The notes under the pieces: model-generated
Seen by the model: the letters and a program-made list of their open reading frames with translations, nothing else
Told to the model about the DNA's origin: nothing
Database searches by the model: none
In this document: positions 18,088-28,125 of the stretch, piece by piece
How positions within the stretch are numbered: position 1 is the stretch's first letter
Layout of the letters: the number at the start of each line of letters is the position of its first letter
Position numbers and translations under genes: made by a program
Assembly (NCBI GenBank): GCA_965261315.1
Contig: CBDHDM010000030.1
Coordinates: 1 to 64,000 of the forward strand
DNA from: Endozoicomonas sp965261315
Lineage (GTDB): Bacteria; Pseudomonadota; Gammaproteobacteria; Pseudomonadales; Endozoicomonadaceae
DNA length: 64,000 nucleotides
Reading direction: 5' to 3'

Positions 18088-19959
18088 TTAAGCTAGCGGT
18101 ATAAAAGTCGCAGTGATCAGAACAGTATCATTATGTTTATAGAGCGGCTTCTGATGATTAGCACATTCTTCGTCAATAACACTCATACGGGTATAAAAAG
18201 GCATCTCTCTACTCGTGTTCGAGCCATACCCTTGGTAATGATCTTTTTTTGTTGGTCCTTCAAAAACAATGGGTAGATACATAGTGATATTATTCTTTGA
18301 CGTGGACTGTGGATCCTGGTCAACCAATGTAATCGCTAATTTACCTTTCAATGGCCATGGGAGAACATGATCATTTTTACCCATTTGCAGTACAGCTTCA
18401 ATGCCCGTGTAAGTACCATTTGTACCGCTAGCGTTTTGAGTATCCAATTTTAGTTTGAGGCAATAACCGCCATCCGAAGTGTAAAATTGCGGGCTGAGTG
18501 CATAACTATCCGATGGACTGTAAGCACTATCTTTTCTTGAATACTCTCTGACTGGCCAGTGCAGATCAACACTTCCTGATGGTACATCATATACAGAAGG
18601 GATAACCCCCTCAGAAGGCTTCGTTGCCCGTGTCACTGATAGTGTGATTTCATTCTTGCGGTTTAAGTAAAGAGGTTGTGTGTCCATCCCTCCCTTTGGT
18701 AATGATAAATGTCTATCCTGACAGAAGTTTGCAAAACCCACCATAGTATTCTCAGTATGGCGAGAGTTGCCTGGCTGATTTCTGCACGGGGCGGGTGCAT
18801 TTGCCAAGTGTAATGTTTTGGAGATGTCTTGGCCTTTCCCGCTTTGTTTTTTGAGGGAAATGGTCAGCGATTCCTGGCATGGCCATACCGCGTCCTTATC
18901 TCCTCCCACCACTTGTAGATAAACAGATGCAGTGCTCCATCTGTATTGAAAAATAAGCTTGTAGTTATAATGCCCCACGCTGAAGACTCTGCTTTCAATT
19001 CGGTTATCCGCATTTTTAGGTGTGGTTACATAATCGAATGACCAATCCGCACTATTGCCCTGGGGTAGTTCATTGCTATTCTTGACTGACTGACTCGTTG
19101 AAGCCACCTGTCCAGAAGGTAGACCGGAAGACTTTGGTCTGGCTGCAGTTTCTGGCTTTGTTGGAGCATTAGCCATCCCTTGATTGTTAGGCAAGGACGC
19201 TGCCATCTCATCGTATTGTAGTTTGTAAGCCGCCAGCTCGGATTGACAGTCACCAATCTTGGCTAGATACTGCTTGATCATCTCGTTGGAATCACTTTCC
19301 ATTTTTTTGATGGTCGTTTGTAATTCGGTAATTTCACGATCTTTTAAGGAGATAGTTTTATTAAGTTCACTCACAGTTTTATGTATTTGTTGATTTTCTG
19401 CTTTGTAAGCATCTAATTCGTTATTTGAAGATGCGGTTCCATAGCTCTCTACTTGCTTCTTGAGATATTTGTTTTCTTCGGTTAAGTAGTCGGCTTTACC
19501 AATTCTGCAATGGCCTAAATGGTGATCCTTATAGTCGCTGAATCGTCCATTCCAACGGCAGCCACCTTGTTGATCATCACTTTCTGGGTAATGTTCACAA
19601 AGGACGGCAAGCTCGTTGATTTCACGTTTGGAAAAATTGTCCTCAAAACAATATTCTCGTGTTATCTTTCGAGCACAGTCAGGGCTAGGATTAACTTCAT
19701 TTTTTGGACAACAAAACGCCTCGTGGTTGAGAAATCTTTCTCCCAAACAAGCTTTGCAAACTCGGTGTCCACAAGGAATCTGAACCGGAACGGAAAGAAT
19801 GTGCGGCTGATCTTTAATACTGAACACACAAGTACTATCTTTCCTTTTACTAACGTCTGTAATCAGATTCGTTGAAACCTTATAGGTATCCTGATGCTGA
19901 ATGTCCTGAAAATTAATACCGTGTGCTGGGCAATGAGTGACACTGTTTAATGGGGCCAT
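18088..19959 (-). CDS. TRAF-like protein: RING-like finger, TRAF zinc finger, coiled coil, two MATH-like domains
   Basis: A 623-residue protein laid out like an animal TRAF. Residues 44-87 form a RING-like finger (IPCGHRVCKACL, then CCPKNE, as in the TRAF6 CGH/CPVDNE pattern), although the first Cys pair is incomplete (C44, no second Cys). Residues 121-151 fit a TRAF-type zinc finger (C121, GCRWNG at 133-138, H147-x3-C151). Residues 155-255 are a coiled coil. Residues 303-446 look like a first MATH domain and 455-623 a clear TRAF-C/MATH domain (SPQFYTSDGGYCLKLKL, then NDHVLPWPLKGKLAITLVDQ). SD AGGA precedes ATG. There is no signal peptide, so export to a host would need a dedicated secretion system. 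Acquisition from a eukaryote is the likely origin. Activity is unproven. Confidence 0.8.
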   Translation of the reverse strand: MAPLNSVTHCPAHGINFQDIQHQDTYKVSTNLITDVSKRKDSTCVFSIKDQPHILSVPVQIPCGHRVCKACLGERFLNHEAFCCPKNEVNPSPDCARKITREYCFEDNFSKREINELAVLCEHYPESDDQQGGCRWNGRFSDYKDHHLGHCRIGKADYLTEENKYLKKQVESYGTASSNNELDAYKAENQQIHKTVSELNKTISLKDREITELQTTIKKMESDSNEMIKQYLAKIGDCQSELAAYKLQYDEMAASLPNNQGMANAPTKPETAARPKSSGLPSGQVASTSQSVKNSNELPQGNSADWSFDYVTTPKNADNRIESRVFSVGHYNYKLIFQYRWSTASVYLQVVGGDKDAVWPCQESLTISLKKQSGKGQDISKTLHLANAPAPCRNQPGNSRHTENTMVGFANFCQDRHLSLPKGGMDTQPLYLNRKNEITLSVTRATKPSEGVIPSVYDVPSGSVDLHWPVREYSRKDSAYSPSDSYALSPQFYTSDGGYCLKLKLDTQNASGTNGTYTGIEAVLQMGKNDHVLPWPLKGKLAITLVDQDPQSTSKNNITMYLPIVFEGPTKKDHYQGYGSNTSREMPFYTRMSVIDEECANHQKPLYKHNDTVLITATFIPLA

Positions 19960-20144
19960 ATCGATAATCCTGTAAATATAAATGCCTATGTGTTGGCATA
20001 TTAGTACTTATTATTTTGAATAAGTTCCCCATTTTTTGGTAACGATGCTGTTGGTCTATCATGCATAATAAAAAGTTAACTATGCTAAGAGAGTGTACGG
20101 CAGGGCAAAAATATGACCACTCGCTGTATTATTGAGCGAAGCAA

Positions 20145-20705
20145 ATTATCCGCTACTTTATTTCCCATCATCAATTTCTGCAGTTTGACTCTGGATGCCT
20201 CAGAAAGGGTATCCCCTAATATCAGGTGGTTAAGGGTGTCTGTCATTGCCAGAGGGGTTGTGGTGTCCCTGAGGTCTCTTTGTTTTGCTTCATTCAATTC
20301 TGGCTCAATACGATCAAGGCGTGTAACGGTGTCCCCTGTAGAACGGAGAAAGTCTGTCATTTGCTGTGGACCACCAATCCCAGCCAGTACCAGGTTTGCC
20401 GCAGTATTGTCGCTGGTTGTCATTGTCGCTTCACAGGCCTGTTCCAGCGTGATTGTCTGGCCTGTCAAAGGTTCGGTGACCGGTGAGTAGGGAACCAGCG
20501 ATTCCCTTGTAATCATGGCTTCAGTGGTCATTTTCTGTTTTTTCTGATCGATATCAGCCAGCAGTTTGGCGCAGGCCAGCGTCTTGAAGGTGCTCATTAA
20601 TGGAAAGCGGGTATTGCCCCGGTAATCCCACAGAGACTGGTTTGAAGTATCCATTACAGCAATGCCGATGTGCCCTCCATGGCGATTTTTCAGATCCCTG
20701 GCCAT
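20145..20705 (-). pseudogene. class A beta-lactamase, truncated at both ends
   Basis: The frame holds the core of a class A serine beta-lactamase: active-site STFK (PLMSTFKTLACA), the SDN loop (MTTSDNTAANLVLAGIGG), and the omega-loop ExxLN motif (RLDRIEPELNEAKQRDLRD). The signal peptide and first strands are missing at the right, where the sequence meets an SDR fragment. At the left it ends after GNKVADNLLRS, so the KTG triad and the C-terminal helix are missing. It should not hydrolyse beta-lactams. The open frame continues to 20085 through unrelated sequence. Confidence 0.85.
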
Positions 20706-20928
20706 CTCACTGGCAGAGACACCGATTACGGTGAATGCGATCAGTCCAGGATGGATTCAGACCGAAAACTATGATGACTTGTCTGAGCAGGATCATCGAC
20801 AACACCCGTCAGGGCGTGTGGGCAAGCCAAGGGATATTGTAAATACCTGCCTGTTTCTGGCGCATGAAGATAATGACTTTATCAACGGTGCCAATATCGT
20901 GGTTGATGGTGGTATGACGAAAAAATGA
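20700..20928 (+). pseudogene. SDR oxidoreductase, C-terminal fragment
   Basis: The last 75 codons of a classical SDR gene: ETPITVNAISPGWIQTE (the PG motif after the active site), SGRVGKPRDIVNTCLFLAHED, and the C-terminal INGANIVVDGGMTKK. The nucleotide-binding and catalytic parts are absent. Its left edge meets the beta-lactamase fragment, which lies on the opposite strand, so a rearrangement joined two unrelated gene pieces. The fragment differs from the intact SDR at 14537-15301. Confidence 0.8.
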
Positions 20929-21038
20929 TTTATCGGTAAATTATTCAAAATTAACTACACGGCTTCATTAATTTACTCTCTGCAGGTTTATCTTTAACAC
21001 TATACTGGGCTCTCTTTCCATTATCACATAAAGGCATA

Positions 21039-21965
<927 letters not shown>

Positions 21966-22121
21966 TGTTTATCGTTATAAATGGATGATCAGAAATTCAG
22001 CCCAGTTAAGGGCTACTGAACAAGATTTCTGAATTCAGTGGACAGACGGTGATGGAAGTCATTGCTGCTCACGCCCCGGCAATGGTTGCTGCCGGTATTG
22101 TTGGGGCAGCAGTGCTGACCG

Positions 22122-22712
22122 TTATTGCCTATTTTCAAAAAGAGCGCACTGGTTATTTGGCACAGGCTTCGTAGTATTATCTGCTTTTTTGCAAATTTCA
22201 TGTCTAAGTTGGATCATGAGTTTGAGAGATTTTGCTTTATCACTCATTTCTTTGAAAACTGAATCAAACTTTAGTGTTGGCTCTGCCCCAAGAACTGTTG
22301 AAACAACGACCTTTAAATTATCATAAACTTTTTTTGTTGCTCTAGTCAGTTTTTGCTCTTCTGATTCAGTATCTTCATCAAAGTCAAAATCATCTTCATT
22401 TTTTGCAAGCTGCTCAATTATTTTTTGAACTAATTCATTCAGCTCTTCATCACTAATCGCTGTTGTAAATGATTCATTTACATAAACAGTTGTTACTTTC
22501 CAGGCTTTATGACAAGTTTCAGGGGTACTCCCTGTCATTAACTTTATGCGAGACTCTCCAAATTTTTCCTCTCTTTCTGACGTTTTTCCTGAATCTTCAA
22601 CTCTCTGGTGTAATTCAGTATGAAAGTTGGAGCCTAGCTGAAACATTTCTTGTATCCGTTCTTCTGGTATAAGCTTTTTACTATTACTTTCTACCGCTTG
22701 TACTTGTGGCAA
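22122..22712 (-). CDS. hypothetical acidic, probably helical protein
   Basis: A 196-residue protein that I do not recognise. It is rich in Lys and Glu, predicted mostly helical (ELNELVQKIIEQLAKNED), and has an acidic block in the middle (DDFDFDEDTESEEQ, about 108-121). There is no signal peptide or membrane segment. It is AT-rich compared with the housekeeping genes and stands alone between the C39-like gene and dsbC. It may be a secreted effector or a lineage-specific orphan; only the open frame and coding-like composition support it. Confidence 0.5.
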   Translation of the reverse strand: MPQVQAVESNSKKLIPEERIQEMFQLGSNFHTELHQRVEDSGKTSEREEKFGESRIKLMTGSTPETCHKAWKVTTVYVNESFTTAISDEELNELVQKIIEQLAKNEDDFDFDEDTESEEQKLTRATKKVYDNLKVVVSTVLGAEPTLKFDSVFKEMSDKAKSLKLMIQLRHEICKKADNTTKPVPNNQCALFENRQ

Positions 22713-23141
22713 AGTTGCTCCATCTTCGAATCGTACGTTACTTTGAAGACCAGGTTCTCGATTAGTATTTGGGTTGGTACTAACGCCATACCTGGCATTC
22801 GACCATATAGGGGGAGGACTTTTCTTGTTGATTCTGATCGGAGCAGGGGCTATTGGGTAGACTATGTAAATGGCAGGATGAAGAACCTTCTAACATATTA
22901 GTGATCTCTATTTTGGAATAGGCTTACATGGTGGAATAAGTCTAGAGGAATGGTTTTGTAAATCCAATTACTAGTTTAATTTATTATATTGTTTTGGAAA
23001 GAATATATCTGGATTATTCTTCTTGAGAATTACTTGCTGGGGGAGGTGAAGTTTAAGTGCTTTAATAGACTGGTGAGTTTTTGTGAAGACTATCTGATCA
23101 GAGTCAGGCATGAGAGCATGACTCTGATCGAGAAAACTAGG
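22713..23141. other. AT-rich intergenic region
   Basis: A gene-poor stretch between the hypothetical gene and dsbC. Near 23090-23130 the sequence ATCAGAGTCAGGCATG...CATGACTCTGATC forms an interrupted inverted repeat just downstream of dsbC, and could terminate it. No other feature is evident. Confidence 0.4.
23092..23132 (-). terminator. dsbC: hairpin downstream of dsbC
   Basis: GATCAGAGTCAGGCATG (from about 23096) pairs with CATGACTCTGATC (ending near 23130), an imperfect stem ten bases beyond the dsbC stop. It is inferred from position and pairing; a strong T run is absent. Confidence 0.4.
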
Positions 23142-23927
23142 TCAAGATTTAACACCAATAATCTTTGCAACATCAGCAGCAGGACGATAGCCTGGAATAA
23201 CCTGACCGTTCTCCAGAACCATCGCTGGTGTACCGTTAATGCCCATCTGCACACCAAGGTTATAGTGGTCGTTAATCACTTCGCTACAGGCCGCCTTGTC
23301 GCCCTTAATATCCACACTGATAGGCTTGCCTGTTTTAAGGTCAGTTAACGCCTGTTTGCGGTCTACTGAGCACCAGGCATCTGTCATCTTGCCATGTACC
23401 TGTGATTGCTGGCCGCCACGAGGGAATGCAAGATAACGCAGCTCAATCCCCAACTCATTTAACTGGGCGACTTCCCGGTGCAGTTTACGGCAGTAACCAC
23501 AGTCAACATCAGTGAATGCATAAACGACACCTTTTGTTTCACCTTTTGGTGAAAAGACCACCATATCTTCCTGTTTCAAAGACTTGAGCAGTTTGGCATT
23601 CTGCTGGTTTTTAATTTCTTCGGTAAGGTTGACCAGCTGGTCACCACGAACTGCCAGCATATCGCCTTTAATAAAATACTGTCCATTTTCACTGCTGTAT
23701 AGAACAAAGCCACCTTTGAGCATGACTTTGTAAACGCCAGGCATCGGGCTTTTTGTTACAGACTCAATAGGAATCGTGGCATCCAGCTTTTTCAGCTGGT
23801 TTTCAATCAGCACCTCGGGGCTTTGGACAGAGCTGTCCTTACTTTTTGCCTCTGCATTAACAATTGCAGACCAGCCAGCGCTTGTGGCCATGATGGCAGT
23901 TAAAAGAAGAACAGAGCGTTTAGACAT
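23142..23927 (-). CDS. dsbC: thiol:disulfide interchange protein DsbC
   Basis: A periplasmic disulfide isomerase that corrects wrong disulfides and is kept reduced by DsbD. The 261 residues comprise a signal peptide (RSVLLLTAIMATSAGWSAIVNA, about 4-25), the DsbC dimerisation domain (about 45-110, with GGFVLYSSENGQYFIKGD) and a thioredoxin-fold domain with the active site CGYC (VYAFTDVDCGYCRKLH). The cis-proline motif is GTPAMV. A second Cys pair (AWCSV...KAACSE) is normal for DsbC. It lies downstream of xerD, as in many gammaproteobacteria. Confidence 0.95.
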   Translation of the reverse strand: MSKRSVLLLTAIMATSAGWSAIVNAEAKSKDSSVQSPEVLIENQLKKLDATIPIESVTKSPMPGVYKVMLKGGFVLYSSENGQYFIKGDMLAVRGDQLVNLTEEIKNQQNAKLLKSLKQEDMVVFSPKGETKGVVYAFTDVDCGYCRKLHREVAQLNELGIELRYLAFPRGGQQSQVHGKMTDAWCSVDRKQALTDLKTGKPISVDIKGDKAACSEVINDHYNLGVQMGINGTPAMVLENGQVIPGYRPAADVAKIIGVKS

Positions 23928-24193
23928 GCTGATTCCTTAATTTGGTCGTATTAGCAAGGTAAAGTCCGACTGACTGTCTGAGAATAGATTGCTTTACAGC
24001 GGTGCAGAGTACTGGTCTAGAAATTCTCTGCCACCCTCGCTACTCTCGAACAGCCCAAGCATCTCAGGGGCTATCGGCAAGCCATTGAAGCGCTGGATAA
24101 AAACAGGAAAGTTTAGCCTTATTTCTCCCTGTTGTATCGTTTAGACCTTGTTATCAGGTAAAGAGTTCGGAAATTGTTGGCCGTATGGACAGT

Positions 24194-25102
24194 CTAGCCT
24201 CTGGGATGGTGTTCTTGATGGAGTTCGGCTAATCGATGATTGGCTATATGGGTGTAAATCTGCGTTGTCGATAGATCACTATGACCAAGCAGCAGCTGGA
24301 CTACCCGAAGATCAGCACCATGATTCAGAAGGTGAGTGGCAAACGCATGCCGGAGAACATGAGGGGAGACGTCAGTATTGATACCGGCAATCGTATTGTA
24401 ATGCTTGATTCGATGCCAGAATGTCTGGCGGGTCATGGGGCGCCCGTGTCGGCCGGGAAACAGGGTTCGACTTTCATACTGATTCAGCAGATCGCCTCTT
24501 GCCTGCTTTACATATTGCTCCAGCCATTCAATGGCGCTCTGACCCATGGGGACCAGACGCTCTTTTCTGCCTTTGCCAATAATGCGAATGGTGCCCTGTC
24601 TCAGGTTGATGTTGTCGAGATTAAGATTCACCAACTCTGAGATCCTGAGGCCGCAGGCGTACAGAATTTCCAGCATTGTCCGGTCACGCAGGCCAATCGC
24701 TGTATTGGTATCCGGGCTGTTGAGCAGTGATTCTACCTCTTCTTCAGACATCGTCTTTGGCAAAGGCTTACCCTGGCGGGGCATTTCAATATTCGCGGTG
24801 ATATCAGTATTGATCTGTTCAGACCGAAACAGGTAACGGTAAAAAGCCCTGAGACTGGAAATCAGGCGAGCTGTTGATCTCGGGTGATAACCCTGCTCAT
24901 AGCGCCAGGCTAGAAAACGGCGAACATCGATTTCGCAGGCCGTGAGTAATCGATTTTCTGTGTTTTGCGTATGCTCTTTCAGCCATTGAGAAAATAGCAA
25001 AAGGTCTCTCTGGTAGGCCTCGCGGGTATTTTTGCTGAGGCCTCGTTCAAGCCAGAGATGCTGTAAAAATTCCTGTGTTTCCTGGGACGCGGGGGCTGGC
25101 AT
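24194..25102 (-). CDS. xerD: site-specific tyrosine recombinase XerD
   Basis: Acts with XerC at dif to resolve chromosome dimers. The 302 residues show the SAM-like N-terminal domain (ETQEFLQHLWLERGLSKNTREAYQRDL) and the catalytic domain with Arg in ACGLRISELV, Lys in GKGRKERLVP, HxxR in SPHVLRHAFATHLL, His in LLGHSDLSTTQ and nucleophile Tyr in QIYTH. The start at MPAPASQ gives the usual length; an upstream in-frame extension to 25168 has no family support. The gene order xerD-dsbC is conserved, with a 266-base gap. Confidence 0.95.
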   Translation of the reverse strand: MPAPASQETQEFLQHLWLERGLSKNTREAYQRDLLLFSQWLKEHTQNTENRLLTACEIDVRRFLAWRYEQGYHPRSTARLISSLRAFYRYLFRSEQINTDITANIEMPRQGKPLPKTMSEEEVESLLNSPDTNTAIGLRDRTMLEILYACGLRISELVNLNLDNINLRQGTIRIIGKGRKERLVPMGQSAIEWLEQYVKQARGDLLNQYESRTLFPGRHGRPMTRQTFWHRIKHYNTIAGINTDVSPHVLRHAFATHLLNHGADLRVVQLLLGHSDLSTTQIYTHIANHRLAELHQEHHPRG

Positions 25103-25258
25103 GACAATCAATAAATCCAATTTGGCACAATGGTTGAATAATACCAATATTCCTCGGTGAGAAGCCAAGGTGTTAGTCCTTGGGAGGTGGCCTTTTTCCA
25201 GACAGCATCCTCATTTATATACAATAATTGGTCGCTGGAGTGATTGTTTCCCGGAAAA

Positions 25259-26764
25259 CTAACTACTTTTTCTAGCTTGTAAAGGTGTCATGAGTGGCGT
25301 GGTGTAAAAAGGTTCAGTGTCGCGAAGCGGCTCCAGCGTTTTAATGAGTTCTTTGGTTAAACTCTGCATTTGCGTTTTATACTCATCACTGAAGTTCAGC
25401 GTCTCTGGCATTAGGTATTTTTCGTAATCACGAGGACTTTGGAAAAGGCAGGAAGGGCTTCTTAGGTAGTGCTTGGTATATTGATTAATAATAGGCTCTA
25501 CTTCTAATGCTTGATGCTTTTTGACCATCAGCGTGAGTGCATTCTTTAATCCAATACCAATGATTTTTTCACAGAGGGTGGTGTGTACCAGGTCCATTGA
25601 GTTTGGATTCATTAATACAGGGGGAGGGAAACCAAACTTCATAAAAATATATTGCATTAACATATAATTTGTTCTGCATGTTCCATCTATGGTTGGATGT
25701 ATCTGCTCTAGTCTGGGCCAGTACTTTGCTGTGATTTTTAAAAGTTCAGCGAGCTGTGCAGATTTCGACATTTTTCTTCTTTGCAGTGATTTAAGCATTT
25801 TATTCAGAGGAATGAGTATTTCTTTTTCAAGAAGAATCAGTAGCTGATATTTGAATATAACATCATCGCTATCTGGATTTTTGGTTCCGCTGTCATTAGG
25901 GCTTAATGGTCTGAACGTAATTATTTTCTTTCCTAAACAGGTAGGATTTAGATGTTGGTTTTTATGAGAGTCAAGCCAGAGCAGGGCGTTATCTGGGATT
26001 GTCTCTTGTTTACTTTTCGATATAACGACTATTGTTGCATTTCTAGTGCCCCGACAGAACTTGTACCTTGATTCCAGTAACTGCTTGTATTTCAGTGCCT
26101 GAATGACTCCTTTATGGGTATGGTCAGTACTGTGATACAAAACCGGGCCTTTGCGTATGCTTCCAGGGCAATGACTGGTCAGCATATTTTGAACGCCACT
26201 TGTCATTAAAGCGTTGATCTTCAGATATCGTTGTCGAGAAATCAGTGGGGCATCTATTGGGTCATACTGAACCCAGTCTGTAACTTGCTGCATGCATCGA
26301 CACCAGGCAGATGTGCATCCTGGTTCATTTTCTTCATATTTCTGAGGTGAGCGCTTAGATATAATTGCATCTGGGTCTGCAAATAGAAGAAAAAGATATT
26401 CTGTTGGAAAGAGCAAAAGAAATCTCAACCCTTCAGGTATATTTGTAAAACCCTGAAATTGGGGTGACGTTAGTGGTGGAGAGTGACCCGTTTTCACCGT
26501 AGAGACGCCCCTGTTCCTTATTTTAGGAGCATTCACAGCTCCAGTGTTGCTGGCTTCACCTGCTCTACTGGGTAAGCTGCAGGGTCTTTCTGTTGTTTTT
26601 GGCTGTTTATTATCAGTGGGGTGCGTTTTGGAATGCTCTGGTGCTTGCTCACAGGCAGGGTTCGCGTCATCTGAAGAGTCTAACGCTTTATTCTCACTGC
26701 CAATGTTTAATGAGTTTGTTTTTACTATGAAGCTGGAATGGCTGGATTGAATGTAGTCTGGCAT
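25259..26764 (-). CDS. large Fic-like protein with degenerate Fic motif
   Basis: A 501-residue protein. The first 100 residues are low-complexity and polar (rich in Ser, Pro, Asn), and the rest is helical. Residues 349-381 read like the core of a Fic domain: a helix ending in EQIHP, the motif HPTIDGTCRTNY at 356-367 against the consensus HPFxDGNGRxxR, then a helix with FMKFGFPPPVL. His356, Asp360, Gly361 and Arg364 are kept; Phe, Asn, the second Gly and the last Arg are changed. Fic enzymes usually AMPylate target hydroxyls, and the changes make activity uncertain. There is no signal peptide. It lies between rplS and xerD and could be a host-directed effector. Confidence 0.6.
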   Translation of the reverse strand: MPDYIQSSHSSFIVKTNSLNIGSENKALDSSDDANPACEQAPEHSKTHPTDNKQPKTTERPCSLPSRAGEASNTGAVNAPKIRNRGVSTVKTGHSPPLTSPQFQGFTNIPEGLRFLLLFPTEYLFLLFADPDAIISKRSPQKYEENEPGCTSAWCRCMQQVTDWVQYDPIDAPLISRQRYLKINALMTSGVQNMLTSHCPGSIRKGPVLYHSTDHTHKGVIQALKYKQLLESRYKFCRGTRNATIVVISKSKQETIPDNALLWLDSHKNQHLNPTCLGKKIITFRPLSPNDSGTKNPDSDDVIFKYQLLILLEKEILIPLNKMLKSLQRRKMSKSAQLAELLKITAKYWPRLEQIHPTIDGTCRTNYMLMQYIFMKFGFPPPVLMNPNSMDLVHTTLCEKIIGIGLKNALTLMVKKHQALEVEPIINQYTKHYLRSPSCLFQSPRDYEKYLMPETLNFSDEYKTQMQSLTKELIKTLEPLRDTEPFYTTPLMTPLQARKSS

Positions 26765-26832
26765 CTATGTTGAGGTCTTTATAACTGTTTAATTGTTAAA
26801 TTGGACCGTTCAGGACGCTAATTCGTTCAAAT

Positions 26833-26860
26833 AAAAAAAAGCGGCTTTCGCCGCTTTTTT
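26833..26860 (-). terminator. Rho-independent terminator of the rpsP-rplS operon
   Basis: AAAAAGCGG and CCGCTTTTT form a GC-rich stem with a short loop, flanked by an A run on one side and T6 on the other. It lies about 70 bases beyond the rplS stop and could also serve the Fic-like gene region on the same strand as a barrier. Confidence 0.85.
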
Positions 26861-26928
26861 GCTTGGATCGGGTATTTCACCGATCCGCTCTTCTGAAGAA
26901 AACAGTTGCCGGAAAATTAAACTGAATC

Positions 26929-27282
26929 TTAGTTGAGCTTTTCCTTGATGCGAGCAGCTTTGCCGCTCAGCTCACGGAGGTAGTACAGCTTGGCCTGACG
27001 AACGTCACCACGACGCTTCACAGAGACAGAAGCAATCAGCGGTGAGTAAGTCTGGAAAGTACGCTCAACGCCAACACCGCTGGAGATCTTACGAACGGTG
27101 AAAGCAGAGTTCAGACCACGGTTACGCTTGGCGATGACAACGCCTTCAAACGCCTGAAGACGCTCACGAGTGCCTTCTTTTACCTTAACCTGCACGACAA
27201 CAGTGTCACCCTGGCCGAAGGCAGGGATCTCTTTGTCCATTTGCTCAGCTTCAAGCTGCGCAATGATTTTGTTTTTGCTCAT
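26929..27282 (-). CDS. rplS: 50S ribosomal protein L19
   Basis: A 117-residue L19, located at the 30S-50S interface. Family blocks are clear: PAFGQGDTVVVQVKVKEG, RLQAFEGVVIAKRNRGLNSAFTVRKIS, GVGVERTFQTYSP and VKRRGDVRQAKLYYLRELSGKAARI. It is the last gene of the rpsP-rimM-trmD-rplS operon, 16 bases after trmD, and is followed by a strong terminator. Confidence 0.97.
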   Translation of the reverse strand: MSKNKIIAQLEAEQMDKEIPAFGQGDTVVVQVKVKEGTRERLQAFEGVVIAKRNRGLNSAFTVRKISSGVGVERTFQTYSPLIASVSVKRRGDVRQAKLYYLRELSGKAARIKEKLN

Positions 27283-27297
27283 TAAAAATGCTCCCAG

Positions 27298-28125
27298 TTA
27301 GTCAATGTTCCGCTCGGTTTTAAACTCTGACAGTAATTCGGCTTCCTTGCTGGTCAGGGGTCTGTTCTCAAAGAGATCAGGCCGTCTCAGCCAGGTTCTG
27401 CCCAGTGATTGCTTCAGTCGCCAGCGTTCGATATGTGCATGGTTTCCTGATAACAGCACCGGCGGCACTTCCTGTCCTTCAAATATCTCCGGACGGGTGT
27501 AGTGCGGGCAGTCGAGAAGACCGTCAGCAAACGAATCTTCCGATGCGGAATCCTTATGACCAAGGGTGCCCGGTACAAAGCGTGAAACTGCATCAATCAG
27601 AGTCATGGCGGCTAATTCACCACCACTTAACACGTAATCACCAATAGACCATTCTTCATCGATTTCGGTCTGGATTACACGCTCGTCAATACCTTCATAT
27701 CGCCCCGCGACCAGGATCAGTTTCTTGCTTTGGGCAAGCGCCTCTACACCTTTCTGGTCGAGCATTCGACCCTGGGGAGAGAGGTAAATCACTTTGGCCT
27801 CGGTTCCTGCAGCTTTGCGGGCTGCATGAATGGCGTCACGCAGAGGTTGAATTTTCATCAACATGCCGGGACCACCGCCATAAGGTCGGTCATCCACAGT
27901 TCGGTGTCGGTCATGGGTGAAGTCTCTGGGGTTCCAGAAATCCACGCCAATCAGCCCTTCCTTAACAGCGCGACCGCTAATGCCGTGCTCCGTTACTGCC
28001 CGAAACATCGCGGGGAAAAGACTGATGACACCGAACCATATTCCGGTGTCCATGGGGCTCTTGTCGGTTTCCAGCGGGCCGTCTTCAACGTCGCCGGAAG
28101 GTGAGGGTTGAGTCGTCATGGACAC
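27298..28125 (-). CDS. trmD: tRNA (guanine-N1)-methyltransferase TrmD
   Basis: Methylates G37 of tRNAs reading CNN codons, preventing frameshifts. The SPOUT core is evident: WFGVISLFPAMF, DDRPYGGGPGMLMKIQPL, LSPQGRMLDQKGV and the knotted SAM site LILVAGRYEGIDERV...WSIGDYVLSGGELAAM. At 275 residues it is about 25 longer than usual because of an N-terminal extension (PSPSGDVEDGPLETDK). Start GTG 28125 follows GGAG by six bases and abuts the rimM stop; ATG 28119 is an alternative. Confidence 0.95.
   Translation of the reverse strand: MSMTTQPSPSGDVEDGPLETDKSPMDTGIWFGVISLFPAMFRAVTEHGISGRAVKEGLIGVDFWNPRDFTHDRHRTVDDRPYGGGPGMLMKIQPLRDAIHAARKAAGTEAKVIYLSPQGRMLDQKGVEALAQSKKLILVAGRYEGIDERVIQTEIDEEWSIGDYVLSGGELAAMTLIDAVSRFVPGTLGHKDSASEDSFADGLLDCPHYTRPEIFEGQEVPPVLLSGNHAHIERWRLKQSLGRTWLRRPDLFENRPLTSKEAELLSEFKTERNID

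Noticed and set aside
22052..22174. 40-codon plus-strand frame with one hydrophobic helix (MEVIAAHAPAMVAAGIVGAA)
   Set aside because: It could be a small membrane peptide or a gene tail, but it overlaps the hypothetical minus-strand gene and has only a weak ribosome site, so it is not called.
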